A stretch of DNA of 64,000 nucleotides. Origin: Acidovorax sp. KKS102. Lineage in GTDB: Bacteria; Pseudomonadota; Gammaproteobacteria; Burkholderiales; Burkholderiaceae_C. This document shows positions 16,758-25,712 of this stretch, in pieces; the first letter of the stretch is position 1; the number at the start of each line of letters is the position of its first letter. The DNA is taken from assembly GCF_000302535.1 (NCBI RefSeq), contig NC_018708.1, positions 1,302,001-1,366,000 of the forward strand, read 5' to 3'. The notes beneath the pieces are model-generated. The model had not been told where the DNA came from. It saw only the letters and a program-made list of their open reading frames with translations, and searched no databases. Position numbers and translations under genes: made by a program.

Positions 16758-17642
16758 TCACCACCGTCCTGACGCGCCGCCGCCACCGAAGCCGCCGCCG
16801 CCGCCGCGGAATCCTCCGCCCGGCCAGCCGCCTCCCCGGTGGCGCCCGTGCAGGCCGCCGTGGCCACCCATGCCGATGCCCAGCAGCGTGACGAGGAATC
16901 CCGCCAGTCCAGCCACCGCGGCCACCGCGAAGGTGCCCACCAACAGCCACGCAGCGGCACCCAGCACGCCAGCCGTGACCAGGGAGCCTGGAAGGCGGCC
17001 GAGGGCGTTGCGCAGCACTCCGCCCAGCATCAGGGCCGCGACGAACAGGAAGGGCCAGGCCTGCCCGATGTCGTTGGTCTGCCCCTGCCGCCGTGGGTCC
17101 GCCGCAGGCAGGGCCTCGCCATCGATCACCCGCATGATCTGTTCGGCGCCTGCGGCGATGCCGCCGTCGAAATCGCCCTGGCGCAGGCGCGGCGTGATCA
17201 CCTCGTCGATGATGCGCCGCGATACCACGTCGCTCAGCGCACCCTCGATGCCGTATCCGACTTCGATGCGCACGGTGCGGTCGTCCTTGGCCACCAGGAG
17301 CAACGCGCCGTCGTCCACCTTGCGACGGCCGAGCTTCCATTGCTCTACCACCCGCAGGGTGTACTGCTCGACGGGTTCGGGCCGCGTCGAGCGGACCATC
17401 AGCACGGCGATCTGCACGCCCTTGCGTTGCTCGAAGGCCCGAAGCTGCGCATCCAGCGCGGCGACACGATCGGCGGCGAGCGTTCCCGTGAGATCGGTGA
17501 CGCGCGCCTGCAGCGGGGGAACGGCGACCAACTCCTGCGCGGACGCGACCGAAAGGAACAGGCTCAGCAGCAGCCAGGCCAGAGCGTGGGCCAGCCGAAG
17601 AGGGGCCGCCGGAGAGAGCACCGCTGTTCTGGGCGTTCTCAT
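16758..17642 (-). CDS. YgcG-family TPM-domain membrane protein
   Basis: A 294-aa exported protein: signal peptide to about residue 36, a TPM domain roughly 40-160 (VTDLTGTLAADRVAALDAQL, GYGIEGALSDVVSRRIIDE), two or three hydrophobic helices around 190-245, and a Gly-rich tail ending in GGFGGGGASGRW. The Gly-rich C-terminus is characteristic of the family. It lies one base after lemA and one base before the second TPM gene, an arrangement often seen with LemA. Confidence 0.85.
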   Translation of the reverse strand: MRTPRTAVLSPAAPLRLAHALAWLLLSLFLSVASAQELVAVPPLQARVTDLTGTLAADRVAALDAQLRAFEQRKGVQIAVLMVRSTRPEPVEQYTLRVVEQWKLGRRKVDDGALLLVAKDDRTVRIEVGYGIEGALSDVVSRRIIDEVITPRLRQGDFDGGIAAGAEQIMRVIDGEALPAADPRRQGQTNDIGQAWPFLFVAALMLGGVLRNALGRLPGSLVTAGVLGAAAWLLVGTFAVAAVAGLAGFLVTLLGIGMGGHGGLHGRHRGGGWPGGGFRGGGGGFGGGGASGRW

Positions 17643-17643
17643 G

Positions 17644-18255
17644 TCAGGGGCGCGCCGCCGGCGCCGAGGCGCCGAAATCGACCTGTGGCGGCGCCGCCAT
17701 GGCCTTCTCGTCGGCGACCGAGAAATTGGGCTTGACGACGTAGCTGAACAGCTTGGCCGTGATGTTGGTCGGGAAGCTGCGCGTGAGCACGTTGTAATCC
17801 TGCACCGCCTTCACGTAGCGCCCACGCGCCACGGTGATGCGGTTCTCCGTGCCCTCAAGTTGGGCACGCAGGTCTTGAAAAGCCTGGTTCGCCTTGAGTT
17901 GCGGGTAGTTCTCGCTCACCACCAGCAGCCGGCTCAGCGCGCCGGACAGTTCGCCCTGTGCCGCCTGGAACTTCTGGAACGCCTCGGGGTTGTTGACGAG
18001 TTCCGGCGTGGCCTGGATCGAGGTCGCCTTCGCGCGGGCCTCGACCACCCGGGTCAGCGTCTCCTGCTCGAAGTTGGTCTCGCCCTTGACGGTCGCGACG
18101 ATGTTGGGGATCAGGTCGGCGCGCCGCTGGTACTGGTTCAGCACCTCGGACCAGGCGGACTTGGTCTGCTCGTCCAGCCGCTGGAAGTCGTTGTAGCCGC
18201 ATCCGCTCAGCGACAGGGCAAGCGCTGCGAGCAGGGACATCAGGATCAGTCTCAT
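17644..18255 (-). CDS. lemA: LemA family lipoprotein
   Basis: A 203-aa protein with lipobox LSLSGCGYNDFQ and the LemA core: RRADLIPNIVATVKG, FEQETLTRVVEARAKAT, and RYVKAVQDYNVLTRSFP. The family forms coiled helical bundles of unknown biochemical role at the inner membrane. The ATG at 18255 overlaps the MFS stop (ATGA) and gives a full signal peptide. It is followed by its usual TPM partners. Confidence 0.88.
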   Translation of the reverse strand: MRLILMSLLAALALSLSGCGYNDFQRLDEQTKSAWSEVLNQYQRRADLIPNIVATVKGETNFEQETLTRVVEARAKATSIQATPELVNNPEAFQKFQAAQGELSGALSRLLVVSENYPQLKANQAFQDLRAQLEGTENRITVARGRYVKAVQDYNVLTRSFPTNITAKLFSYVVKPNFSVADEKAMAAPPQVDFGASAPAARP

Positions 18256-19577
18256 GGTTCGGTTTCCGTGGAAGTGAGAAAAGTGCGGGACGGTGAAGCG
18301 CTCACCAGGACGGGGTTGGCTGGCCACCAACGCCGCGGAATGAGCAGCAGCGCGAGGGTGGCGGCCAGTGGAATCGACAGCCACGCAAAGGTGCTCTGCA
18401 TCACAGCGCCGAATAGCCATCCGGTGGCGGCCGATCCCAGTGTTTGTCCGAGGCCGGCTGCCGCGGCGAGCCCTCCCATCGCGATACCGAGCCGCCGCGC
18501 CGAGGTGCCGGCAGCGAGGTAGGCCAGGGTGGGGAGCACGAGACCCGTGCCCGCAGCCGTGAAACTCACGCCGACGTACAGCCACATCTCGCTGCCATGG
18601 CGGGCCAGCATCAGGAGCCCGGCGATGCCCAGGACCATGCCGCAGGCCAGTACGCGGCGTGGGTCGGCGCGCTCCAGCAGGCCGGTGAAGAACAGCACCG
18701 CGTTGACGCCCAGCATCACCAGACTGCACTCGGCGAACATCAACGACACCTCTCGGGAGGAGAGATCGGGGTGGCGCTGGCCCTGCAGCACGATGCCGAG
18801 TTCAAAGCCGGCAAGCACGAACATGACCACACCGTTGAGAATCCAGAGCGCCAGGGAGCGGCTCCGGGGTGCTCCGTCGTGATCGGCTGCGTCCGCCTCT
18901 CCAAGGGAGGAAGGTGCGGGAAGCGTTGCGGCCAGGCCCAGCATCATCAGCGCGCCGAGCGCGGCCGAGAGTGCGATTACGAGCGTGGTCGATGAGCCCT
19001 GTACCAGCACGCTCAAGAAGCCCAGGCCGACAAGCCGTTCTGCAGCGGCGTTCAGGCCGGGGCCGAACAGGAACCCGAGCAGCGACATCGCACCCAGCCA
19101 TGCAAAGCGCCTGGCGCGAATCGATTCTGGGGTGTACTGCGCGACGAGCGCCGGCACCACCGGCACGACCGCGGCCACAAAAAAGCCCGTCGCGCCGCGC
19201 AGCGCATAGATGCCGACCACGCCCAGGGACTCGGGGCGCAGCAGCGGGAGCAGGCTGGCCACGTAGCCGATCAGGCCCACCAGCAACACGCGGGCACGCC
19301 CCAGCCTGTCCGCCAGCATGCCCCACAGGGGCGCACCCAGCAGGATGCCCGCCGTGTAGATGCCGCTGAGGTAGCCGACATGGCGCGCAAGCGCCGCAGG
19401 ATCCGCGTCGCCCATCAAGGGCCGCAGCCAGTCGGGGATCAAGGGCATCAGTGCCCCATATCCGGCCGAGACGACGAATACGGCCGCAGCGAGCCAACCC
19501 AGCTGCGCGACGCCGAGGTCTTGCTGGCGGGTGGGCCCGGATTCGCGCGGTGATCGCATGGCGCGGCTCTCTACCAT
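18252..19577 (-). CDS. MFS transporter
   Basis: A 441-aa major-facilitator permease with about 12 hydrophobic segments. The loop 2-3 motif is GAPLWGMLADRLGRARVLLVG, and loop 8-9 carries LERADPRRVLACG. I start at 19577 (MVESRAMRSPRES), which leaves 13 bp after the P-type ATPase stop. No substrate is evident from sequence; proximity to a metal ATPase and LemA is the only hint. Confidence 0.8.
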   Translation of the reverse strand: MVESRAMRSPRESGPTRQQDLGVAQLGWLAAAVFVVSAGYGALMPLIPDWLRPLMGDADPAALARHVGYLSGIYTAGILLGAPLWGMLADRLGRARVLLVGLIGYVASLLPLLRPESLGVVGIYALRGATGFFVAAVVPVVPALVAQYTPESIRARRFAWLGAMSLLGFLFGPGLNAAAERLVGLGFLSVLVQGSSTTLVIALSAALGALMMLGLAATLPAPSSLGEADAADHDGAPRSRSLALWILNGVVMFVLAGFELGIVLQGQRHPDLSSREVSLMFAECSLVMLGVNAVLFFTGLLERADPRRVLACGMVLGIAGLLMLARHGSEMWLYVGVSFTAAGTGLVLPTLAYLAAGTSARRLGIAMGGLAAAAGLGQTLGSAATGWLFGAVMQSTFAWLSIPLAATLALLLIPRRWWPANPVLVSASPSRTFLTSTETEP

Positions 19578-19590
19578 GGTGGCCCGCCGC

Positions 19591-22056
19591 TCAGGCTGAC
19601 GCGGCCGCTGGGACACTGGCACGCGACGTCACGCGCTTGATCCCCGGCAGGCGCGTGCGCTTGAGCATCAGCGCATTGATCGCGACGATCGCGGAACTGC
19701 CCGACATGGACAATGCAGCGACCTCGGGCGACAAGGTGAACGGATACAGCACCCCGGCCGCCAGCGGGAAGGCGATCACGTTGTAGGCCACGGCCCACCA
19801 GAGGTTCTGGTGCATCTTGCGCAGCGTCGCCCGGGACAGTTCGATGGCCCCGACCACGTCGTAGGGGTCACTCTTCATCAACACCACCTGGGCGCTTTCC
19901 ATCGCAACGTCCGTCCCCGCGCCAATCGCAAAGCCCACGTCGGCCTGCGTCAGCGCCGGAGCGTCGTTGATGCCGTCGCCGACCATGCCGACCTTGTGAC
20001 CCTGCTGCTGCAGTTCCTTGATCTTGGAGGCCTTCTGCCCGGGCAACACATCCGCAAGCACGATGTCGATACCCAGTTCCTTGCCGATGCGCTCGGCGGT
20101 CGCCTGGTTGTCGCCGGTCAGCATCGCGACCTTCACGCCGCGTGCCTGCAGCTTGGCGATCGTCTCGCGCGAGGTCGGCCGCACGGCATCGGCGATCGCG
20201 ATGAGGCCGATCAGCCGGCCACCGCGCGCGACGTGGACCACAGTGCGCCCCCCGCCTTGCAGCCGCGCCGCCTCGCTGGCAAGGGGGGCCAGATCCACCT
20301 GTTCCGACTGCATCAGCAGCCGGTTGCCCAGGAGCACCGTCTCGCCCCCGATAGTGGCCCGTGCGCCTTGCCCATCGATGTTGGTGAAGTTCTCGGTGAC
20401 CTCCGTCGGCATGTCTCCCGCACGCTTGAGCACTGCGAGCGCGAGGGGGTGCTCGGAGAACTTCTCCACCGCGGCGGCCGTCGCCAGAAGCCGCGTCTCC
20501 TCGACACCGGGCGCGGCCACCATCTCGACGACATCGGGCTGCCCCAGTGTCAAGGTGCCGGTCTTGTCGAACACCACGACCGTCAACTTGGTGGCGTTCT
20601 CCAATGCGGCCGCATTCTTGAAGAGAATGCCGTTCATTGCGCCCAGCCCGGTCCCGACCATGATGGCCATCGGGGTGGCCAGCCCCAGCGCATCAGGGCA
20701 TGCGATCACGAACACGGTGATGGTCAAGGTGAGTGCGAACAGTAATGTCTGTCCCATCACCCAGTACCAGACGCTGAAGGTCAGCAGGCCAATCACGATC
20801 GCCGCCAGCACCAGCCACTGGGATGCGTGGTCGGCCAGCAGCTGGCCGGGGGCCTTCGAGTTCTGGGCCTCCTGGACCAGCTTGACAATCTGCGCCAAGG
20901 CCGTGTCCGCGCCGACCTTCGTGGCCTTGTAGCGAAAGCTCCCGCTCTTGTTGATGCTGGCGCCTACGACGGTGCTGCCCACGCCCTTCTTGACCGGCAT
21001 GGACTCGCCCGTCAGCATCGACTCGTCCACTTGCGACGCGCCCTCGACGATCTCGCCATCCACCGGGATCTTGTCGCCGGGCTTGATCACGACCAGTTCC
21101 CCGGCTGCAACCTCGGCGGTCGGTACCTTGGTCTCCACCCCGTTGCGCACGACCGTGGCCATGGGTGGGGCGAGATCCATCAACGCGCGAATCGCGTCGG
21201 ATGCGCCCGCGCGCGCGCGCATCTCCAGCCAGTGCCCCAGCAGGATGAAGACCAGCAGCACCGATGCCGCTTCATAGAACACCTCACCCTCGTAGAAGAA
21301 GGTCGCGCCGATGCTGAACAGGTAGCCGGTGCCCACCGACAGCACGACCAACGTGGCCATGTTGGCGACGCCGTTGCGCAGCGCGCGCCACGCCGCCACG
21401 TAGAAAGGCCAACCTGGATAGATGATCGCGGCACTTGCGAGGAAGAAAAGAAAGAGCTTGTCGTCCAGCCCGAACGGCGTCTGGAAGTCGCCGAACATCT
21501 TCCCCATCGGGGAATAGAAGAACACGGGAATGGCGAAGACCAGGGCCACGAAGAAGCGATTGCGCATGTCCCGAGCCATGTCCTGCATCGAGCCCGACCC
21601 GTGGCCCATGTCGTGCATCATGTCGTCCATCGCAGGGTCGCCTGCGTGGGCCTGGTGCGCAGCATGGGCGGCGGGCGTCGTGGCCGCAGCCTTCGCGCGT
21701 GCGGCCGTGGCGGGGGCATGCGCGTGGTGCCCCTCATGCCCCATCTCTTGCGCCTGACGTGCGGGTGCGCCGTGATGGCCGTGCACCGCATGGCTGGGGT
21801 CGGCAGAGACGCCAGCGGCGGGCGCGCACACGTGCTTGGGCGTCTGCTCGCCACGGCAGTGATAGCCGCATTCGGCGATGCGCTGGCGCAGATCCTCGAC
21901 ACTGAGTTGTCCCTCATCGAGATGGACCGTTGCGCTTCCCGCAACATAGTTGACATCTGCATGATGGACGCCGGGAAGCTGCAGCAGCTTGCGGCGTACT
22001 CCCTCCGCGCTCAGGCTCGATACGAGCCCTCCGACTTCAACGTTGATCGACTTCAT
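19591..22056 (-). CDS. P1B-type heavy-metal ATPase with a CPD membrane motif and His/Met-rich N-terminus
   Basis: An 821-aa metal-translocating ATPase. All catalytic elements are present: [39 protein letters not shown]. The sixth-helix metal motif reads [12 protein letters not shown], so the second Cys of CPC is Asp. The N-terminal domain (residues 1-68) folds like HMA but has [10 protein letters not shown] where GMTCxxC should be. A linker of about 100 residues is rich in His and Met ([31 protein letters not shown]). The start at 22056 matches the HMA beginning. It is probably an exporter; the metal may not be Cu(I) in the usual way. Confidence 0.88.
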   Translation of the reverse strand: MKSINVEVGGLVSSLSAEGVRRKLLQLPGVHHADVNYVAGSATVHLDEGQLSVEDLRQRIAECGYHCRGEQTPKHVCAPAAGVSADPSHAVHGHHGAPARQAQEMGHEGHHAHAPATAARAKAAATTPAAHAAHQAHAGDPAMDDMMHDMGHGSGSMQDMARDMRNRFFVALVFAIPVFFYSPMGKMFGDFQTPFGLDDKLFLFFLASAAIIYPGWPFYVAAWRALRNGVANMATLVVLSVGTGYLFSIGATFFYEGEVFYEAASVLLVFILLGHWLEMRARAGASDAIRALMDLAPPMATVVRNGVETKVPTAEVAAGELVVIKPGDKIPVDGEIVEGASQVDESMLTGESMPVKKGVGSTVVGASINKSGSFRYKATKVGADTALAQIVKLVQEAQNSKAPGQLLADHASQWLVLAAIVIGLLTFSVWYWVMGQTLLFALTLTITVFVIACPDALGLATPMAIMVGTGLGAMNGILFKNAAALENATKLTVVVFDKTGTLTLGQPDVVEMVAAPGVEETRLLATAAAVEKFSEHPLALAVLKRAGDMPTEVTENFTNIDGQGARATIGGETVLLGNRLLMQSEQVDLAPLASEAARLQGGGRTVVHVARGGRLIGLIAIADAVRPTSRETIAKLQARGVKVAMLTGDNQATAERIGKELGIDIVLADVLPGQKASKIKELQQQGHKVGMVGDGINDAPALTQADVGFAIGAGTDVAMESAQVVLMKSDPYDVVGAIELSRATLRKMHQNLWWAVAYNVIAFPLAAGVLYPFTLSPEVAALSMSGSSAIVAINALMLKRTRLPGIKRVTSRASVPAAASA

Positions 22057-22088
22057 GGCTGTTCTTCCTGTTCGCTGTGTTCGTGGTC

Positions 22089-22952
22089 TCAACGAGCGAG
22101 TCGGCCCGAGTCCAGGCAGTCCTGCGAGAACTCGAAGACGATCTCCCGGTCGGGAGCGATGACCTTGTGCTTCTTGCCGGCGTAGTGCAGCCGGGAGAGG
22201 ATGTCTCTGATCAGGTTGAGCCTCGCCAACCGTTTGTTGTCGGCGTGCACGACAGACCAGGGCGCCGCGGCCGTATGGGTGCGCATGAACATCTCGTCGC
22301 GCGCCCGTGTATAGCCGTCCCAGTGCTTAAGCGCGACGGCATCCACCGGGCTCGACTTCCACTGTTTGAGGGGATCACGGCGGCGTTCCCCGAGCCGGCG
22401 GCTCTGCTCCTTCTTGCCGATGTCGAGGTAATACTTCAGCAGCTTGATACCGGAGTTGACCAGCATCTCCTCGAACTTGGGCACTGAGTTCATGAATTCC
22501 TCGTGCTCCTCGGCGGTACAGAAGCCCATCACCGGTTCCACGCCCGCACGGTTGTACCAACTGCGGTTGAACACCACGAGCTCTTCGCCAACTGGCAGGT
22601 GCGGGACGTAGCGCTGGAAGTACCAGCCCGTGCGATCCCGGTCGGAGGGCTTTCCTAGCGCGACGACCCGTGTTTCCCGAGGACTCAGGTGTTCGACCAG
22701 CCGCTTGATGCTGCCGTCCTTGCCTGCGCCGTCCCTTCCCTCCAAGAGGATCAGGATACGGTCGTTGCATTTGATGAAATGCCGCTGCAGTTTCACCAGT
22801 TCGATCTGCAGCATGTGCAACTGTGCTTCGTAGTCCTCGCGGCCGATCGAGCGTGTCGCTGTCTCGTCGCGCGCTGAGCCGTGGGCAGTGCCGGTGCCGT
22901 CCACATCGGCCTTGTGCTTGGCGCCTTTGGCGCCCTTCTTGTTCTTTGCCAT
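22089..22952 (-). CDS. ppk2: polyphosphate kinase 2 (PPK2)
   Basis: A 287-aa P-loop kinase of the PPK2 family: Walker [18 protein letters not shown], the lid region [16 protein letters not shown], and Walker [20 protein letters not shown]. It moves phosphate between polyphosphate and nucleotides (ADP/GDP, or AMP in some classes). The N-terminal 35 residues are basic and disordered. It lies 32 bp before the P-type ATPase gene. A role in tying polyphosphate to metal tolerance or nucleotide recharging is plausible inference. Confidence 0.9.
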   Translation of the reverse strand: MAKNKKGAKGAKHKADVDGTGTAHGSARDETATRSIGREDYEAQLHMLQIELVKLQRHFIKCNDRILILLEGRDGAGKDGSIKRLVEHLSPRETRVVALGKPSDRDRTGWYFQRYVPHLPVGEELVVFNRSWYNRAGVEPVMGFCTAEEHEEFMNSVPKFEEMLVNSGIKLLKYYLDIGKKEQSRRLGERRRDPLKQWKSSPVDAVALKHWDGYTRARDEMFMRTHTAAAPWSVVHADNKRLARLNLIRDILSRLHYAGKKHKVIAPDREIVFEFSQDCLDSGRLAR

Positions 22953-22962
22953 GGGTTCTCCG

Positions 22963-23121
22963 TTAGGTCTGGTCGCAGGCGATCAGCATTGCGTGTGTCG
23001 ATGCCCGGCGGGGCGCGGCGCTCATGTCCGCATCCGAGCTGGAGCCGCAGCCATCGCCTTGTCCGTAGGCTGCAGCCAGGTACGGTCGATTGATGCGCTG
23101 ACGCCAGCGGGTCTTCTTCAT
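22963..23121 (-). CDS. 52-aa protein of unknown function
   Basis: MKKTRWRQRINRPYLAAAYG opens a short basic, soluble protein with a GCGSSSDAD stretch. No family is recognised. Its ATG lies one base after the stop of the methyltransferase gene (TGA-C-ATG) and its stop 10 bases before ppk2, filling the gap in the train exactly. That spacing is the main support. Confidence 0.5.
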   Translation of the reverse strand: MKKTRWRQRINRPYLAAAYGQGDGCGSSSDADMSAAPRRASTHAMLIACDQT

Positions 23122-23122
23122 G

Positions 23123-23773
23123 TCAGCCTCGCTGGCGCGTGTCCGAGAGGGAGGGAAGGAAGCGCGGCGTGCGCGCGGCATAGGCGTCGAACTCGGCGCC
23201 GAACTGCTTGCGCATGTCCTTCTCCTCGTTGACTGCCAGCCTCGAATACATCACGACGAGGAAGGGGAACATCAGCAGCGTCAACAGCGTCGGCCACTGC
23301 AGCAGAAAGCCGAAAAGGATCGCCACGAAGGCCACATACTGCGGGTGCCGAATCCTGGCGTATGGGCCGCTCACGGCAAGTTGGGCGTGCCGTTGCGCGT
23401 GGTAGAGCACCGTCCAGGCGCTCGACAGAAGCCAGAAGCCGCCCCCGATGAAGATGTAGCTTGCGATATGAAGCGGGCTGAAGTGAGGGTCGCCGCTCTC
23501 GCCCAGCAGGGTCGACCAGAGATGGCCGCTGTTGTGCGACAGCAAGTCCAGACTGGGATACTTGGTCTGAAGCCAGCCGGACAGCACGTACAGCGTCAGC
23601 GGAAAGCCGTACATCTCGACGAACAAGGCAACAATGAACGCTGCGAATGTCCCGAAGGTTCTCCAGTCGCGCGAGGTCTGCGGTTTGAAGAAGCTGAAGG
23701 CGAACATGATGAAGACCGCCGAGTTCACGAGGACGAGCAGCCAAAGCCCATAAGCGGGCGCATCGTGGTTCAT
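23123..23773 (-). CDS. isoprenylcysteine carboxyl methyltransferase (ICMT)-like membrane protein
   Basis: A 216-aa protein with about five membrane helices and the C-terminal ICMT/PEMT signature: GPYARIRHPQYVAFVAILFG (SAM-binding RHPxY) and YSRLAVNEEKDMRKQFGAEFDAY. The family methylates lipids or small acids in bacteria, and it often accompanies metal-resistance genes and DUF2933 proteins. The start at 23773 forms an ATGA overlap with the DUF2933 gene. The substrate is unknown. Confidence 0.82.
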   Translation of the reverse strand: MNHDAPAYGLWLLVLVNSAVFIMFAFSFFKPQTSRDWRTFGTFAAFIVALFVEMYGFPLTLYVLSGWLQTKYPSLDLLSHNSGHLWSTLLGESGDPHFSPLHIASYIFIGGGFWLLSSAWTVLYHAQRHAQLAVSGPYARIRHPQYVAFVAILFGFLLQWPTLLTLLMFPFLVVMYSRLAVNEEKDMRKQFGAEFDAYAARTPRFLPSLSDTRQRG

Positions 23774-24009
23774 TTGCGCTCTCCCGGGCACGGTGGATTC
23801 GCCTTGCTACCGTCGCCTGGTACGGCATGGCGATGCATCAGCACATGAGCGATGACGCAAGTCGCTAGGAGGACCAGTGGCAGCGCGGCCAGGTAGTGCC
23901 CGCGGTGTTCCGTCAGCAGCATGTAGATGCTCACGGCCAGGAAGACCAGAAAGCCCAGGAACCATCGCGAGCGCGAAAACCTTGGACCGGTGCGGTGAGA
24001 AGTTGTCAT
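23770..24009 (-). CDS. DUF2933 small membrane protein
   Basis: A 79-aa protein with two hydrophobic helices (WFLGFLVFLAVSIYML and LAALPLVLLATCVIAHVLMH) and a short His-containing loop, TEHRGHYL. It is typical of DUF2933 proteins found beside metal ATPases and methyltransferases. It overlaps the methyltransferase gene by 4 bp and starts 11 bp after the Met-rich gene. Function unknown. Confidence 0.8.
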   Translation of the reverse strand: MTTSHRTGPRFSRSRWFLGFLVFLAVSIYMLLTEHRGHYLAALPLVLLATCVIAHVLMHRHAVPGDGSKANPPCPGERK

Positions 24010-24020
24010 GGTCGTCCTCC

Positions 24021-24422
24021 TCACTTCGCCGGCTCAGGCATCCGGTCCATCATCATCTGCATCATGGACTGGCACATGTCCATGCGCATTTCGAGCATTT
24101 GCTGCCGCTCAGCTGTCGGCGCCGACTCGGCTCCATCCTTCATTGCGCCCATCATCGCCATGCCAGCCCGCATGGCCTGCATGTGTTCGGCCATGAGCGC
24201 CTTGCGCTGCGCAGGCGTCTTCGCAGCCACCATCCGTTCGTGCATGGCCTGCATCGACTTCAGTTGCGCATCCATGCCCTCGGTGGTCGGCGCCCTTGGC
24301 GTCTCGGCCGCGGTCGGACTCGCACCTGCGGGGTGATGGGCCTGATGGTTGTCCTGCGCGAACGCAGACAAGGTGACCAGTGCGGCGCCCACGATGGCCG
24401 CGATCGAATGCGTGAATTTCAT
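24021..24422 (-). CDS. Met-rich periplasmic metal-locus protein, first gene of the 18-kb train
   Basis: A 133-aa protein: signal peptide to AFAQ near residue 22, then a short His stretch (DNHQAHHPAG) and a Met-rich helical part (LKSMQAMHERMVAAKTPAQR, MRAGMAMMGAMKDG, MRMDMCQSMMQMMMDRMP). It is a paralogue of the lipoprotein at 5014-5517 but has no lipobox. It starts about 70 bp downstream of a MerR-type promoter, so it probably leads the operon and binds the inducing metal in the periplasm. Confidence 0.82.
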   Translation of the reverse strand: MKFTHSIAAIVGAALVTLSAFAQDNHQAHHPAGASPTAAETPRAPTTEGMDAQLKSMQAMHERMVAAKTPAQRKALMAEHMQAMRAGMAMMGAMKDGAESAPTAERQQMLEMRMDMCQSMMQMMMDRMPEPAK

Positions 24423-24493
24423 TTCTCTCTCCTTTAGCCGCGGGTGCCTGCCATTGGGGCGAAACCGATGTCGCCGCAAGCGGACAAAGCCCT

Positions 24494-24524
24494 ATGAAAA
24501 CTCCGTAGTCGGGTACAGAGTCAA
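24494..24524 (-). promoter_or_regulatory. MerR-family promoter driving the 18-kb minus-strand train
   Basis: On the minus strand, a -35 TTGACT (24524-24519) is followed after 19 bp by a weak -10 TTTCAT (24499-24494). The spacer contains a dyad with ACTCTGTAC on the left and CTACGGAGT on the right (24500-24521), resembling Pb/Cd/Hg-type MerR operators. The Met-rich gene starts about 70 bp further on. A MerR regulator gene (25155-25577) lies nearby. Confidence 0.7.
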
Positions 24525-24576
24525 GGCTTATGAGTTGTGCGCCGGGTGTGACCGACACGGCAACTCAAAGGAGGCG

Positions 24577-25011
24577 CTACAGCGCGAGACGCTCGAACAG
24601 CAGCCACGACGGCCGCTTGGGAGGTGGTCGCTGGTGACCCCTCGATGGGATGGCTCGCAGAGCCAACGTCGGAGCCAGCAGCTGGTCTCCATAGGCGGGA
24701 GGCGCCAAACCGACGAGGTCGAACGCGAAGGTTGGTGCTTTCTGAATGGCGGACTGGTTGACGTCGCCGCAGAGCTTCAGGCACGGGGCCTTCGACGGGT
24801 CGTGGGAACCTTCTTCGTGCTCACCATGGAGGCCTTCATGATTTCCATGCCCGGACGATGGGACATGCTCATACCCGACAGCATGCCGATGTTGCTGCGG
24901 AGACTCCAGAAGGCAGGCATTGGCCACCCCGGCCCCGAGCGCAAACAGCCATACCCCGAGCACCATCCACGCGATGGCGCGAATCCTGCGGTGGTTGAGA
25001 AGTGTGCGCAT
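24577..25011 (-). CDS. secreted His-rich protein of unknown function
   Basis: A 144-aa protein with a signal peptide ending near ANAC (residue ~33). The mature part is rich in His and Glu (HVPSSGHGNHEGLHGEHEEGSH) and has a Cys pair in APCLKLCGD. The C-terminus GHQRPPPKRPSWLLFERLAL resembles small periplasmic proteins of metal loci. It is divergent from merR and separated from the 18-kb train by that train's promoter. Metal binding is likely from composition; no domain is certain. Confidence 0.65.
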   Translation of the reverse strand: MRTLLNHRRIRAIAWMVLGVWLFALGAGVANACLLESPQQHRHAVGYEHVPSSGHGNHEGLHGEHEEGSHDPSKAPCLKLCGDVNQSAIQKAPTFAFDLVGLAPPAYGDQLLAPTLALRAIPSRGHQRPPPKRPSWLLFERLAL

Positions 25012-25154
25012 GTGCGGCCTATTGACCCATTGACACCTGTGATCCTATTCCCAACTGAGCTGCGGGAAATTGATTTGGATCAAATGGAGGCAAGGGTCAA
25101 CTACGCGGTACTGCGTTATTCTGTGTTGCTCGTGAATAGACAGTGGATCGCTCG

Positions 25155-25577
25155 ATGAACGAAGGTTTGGGTGATTGGATGACGGTTGGCAGGCTGGCGA
25201 AGGTCGCTGGCGTCGGCGTGGAGACAATCCGCTACTACCAGGGACGCGGCCTGTTGCCGATCCCGAAGAACGCCGGCAGCTTCCGGCGCTACCCCGCTTC
25301 GATGATCCAGCGGATCGGCTTCATCAAGCGCGCTCAGAGCCTTGGGTTCTCGCTGGACGAGGTGAAGTCGCTCTTGGATCTGGAGGATGGGCGGAATCGC
25401 CGGGCTATTCAGACGGTGACACGGCGGCGCCTTGACCAGATCGATGAGAAGGTTGGCGACCTTCAGCGCATGCGAGGCGCTCTGAGAGACATGCTGGAGA
25501 GGTGCGAAGACACGGGAGAGGCGCTTCCTTGCCCTATCATTGCTGCGCTCATGGGGCCTTTGAATACGTCCGAATGA
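25155..25577 (+). CDS. MerR family transcriptional regulator
   Basis: A 140-aa regulator. The winged-helix DNA-binding domain WMTVGRLAKVAGVGVETIRYYQGRGLLP occupies residues 8-35, followed by the dimerisation helix and a C-terminal CEDTGEALPCPI loop with two Cys. The loop resembles metal-binding loops of Hg/Zn/Cd/Pb-type members more than CueR. The ATG at 25155 is preferred to the GTG at 25143. Divergent from the secreted His-rich gene; it probably controls the operator at 24500-24521. Confidence 0.85.
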   Translation: MNEGLGDWMTVGRLAKVAGVGVETIRYYQGRGLLPIPKNAGSFRRYPASMIQRIGFIKRAQSLGFSLDEVKSLLDLEDGRNRRAIQTVTRRRLDQIDEKVGDLQRMRGALRDMLERCEDTGEALPCPIIAALMGPLNTSE

Positions 25578-25712
25578 TTGCGCGCTGTGAGGAACAGACG
25601 AGACCCAAGGAAAGCGAACGAGGCCTGTCGCACTTCGTTGGTAATGGTCGTGCGGACTGTTCGCTGCACAAAAATGCCGAATGAATTTTCAGCAATCTCA
25701 CGGCCGACTTAG

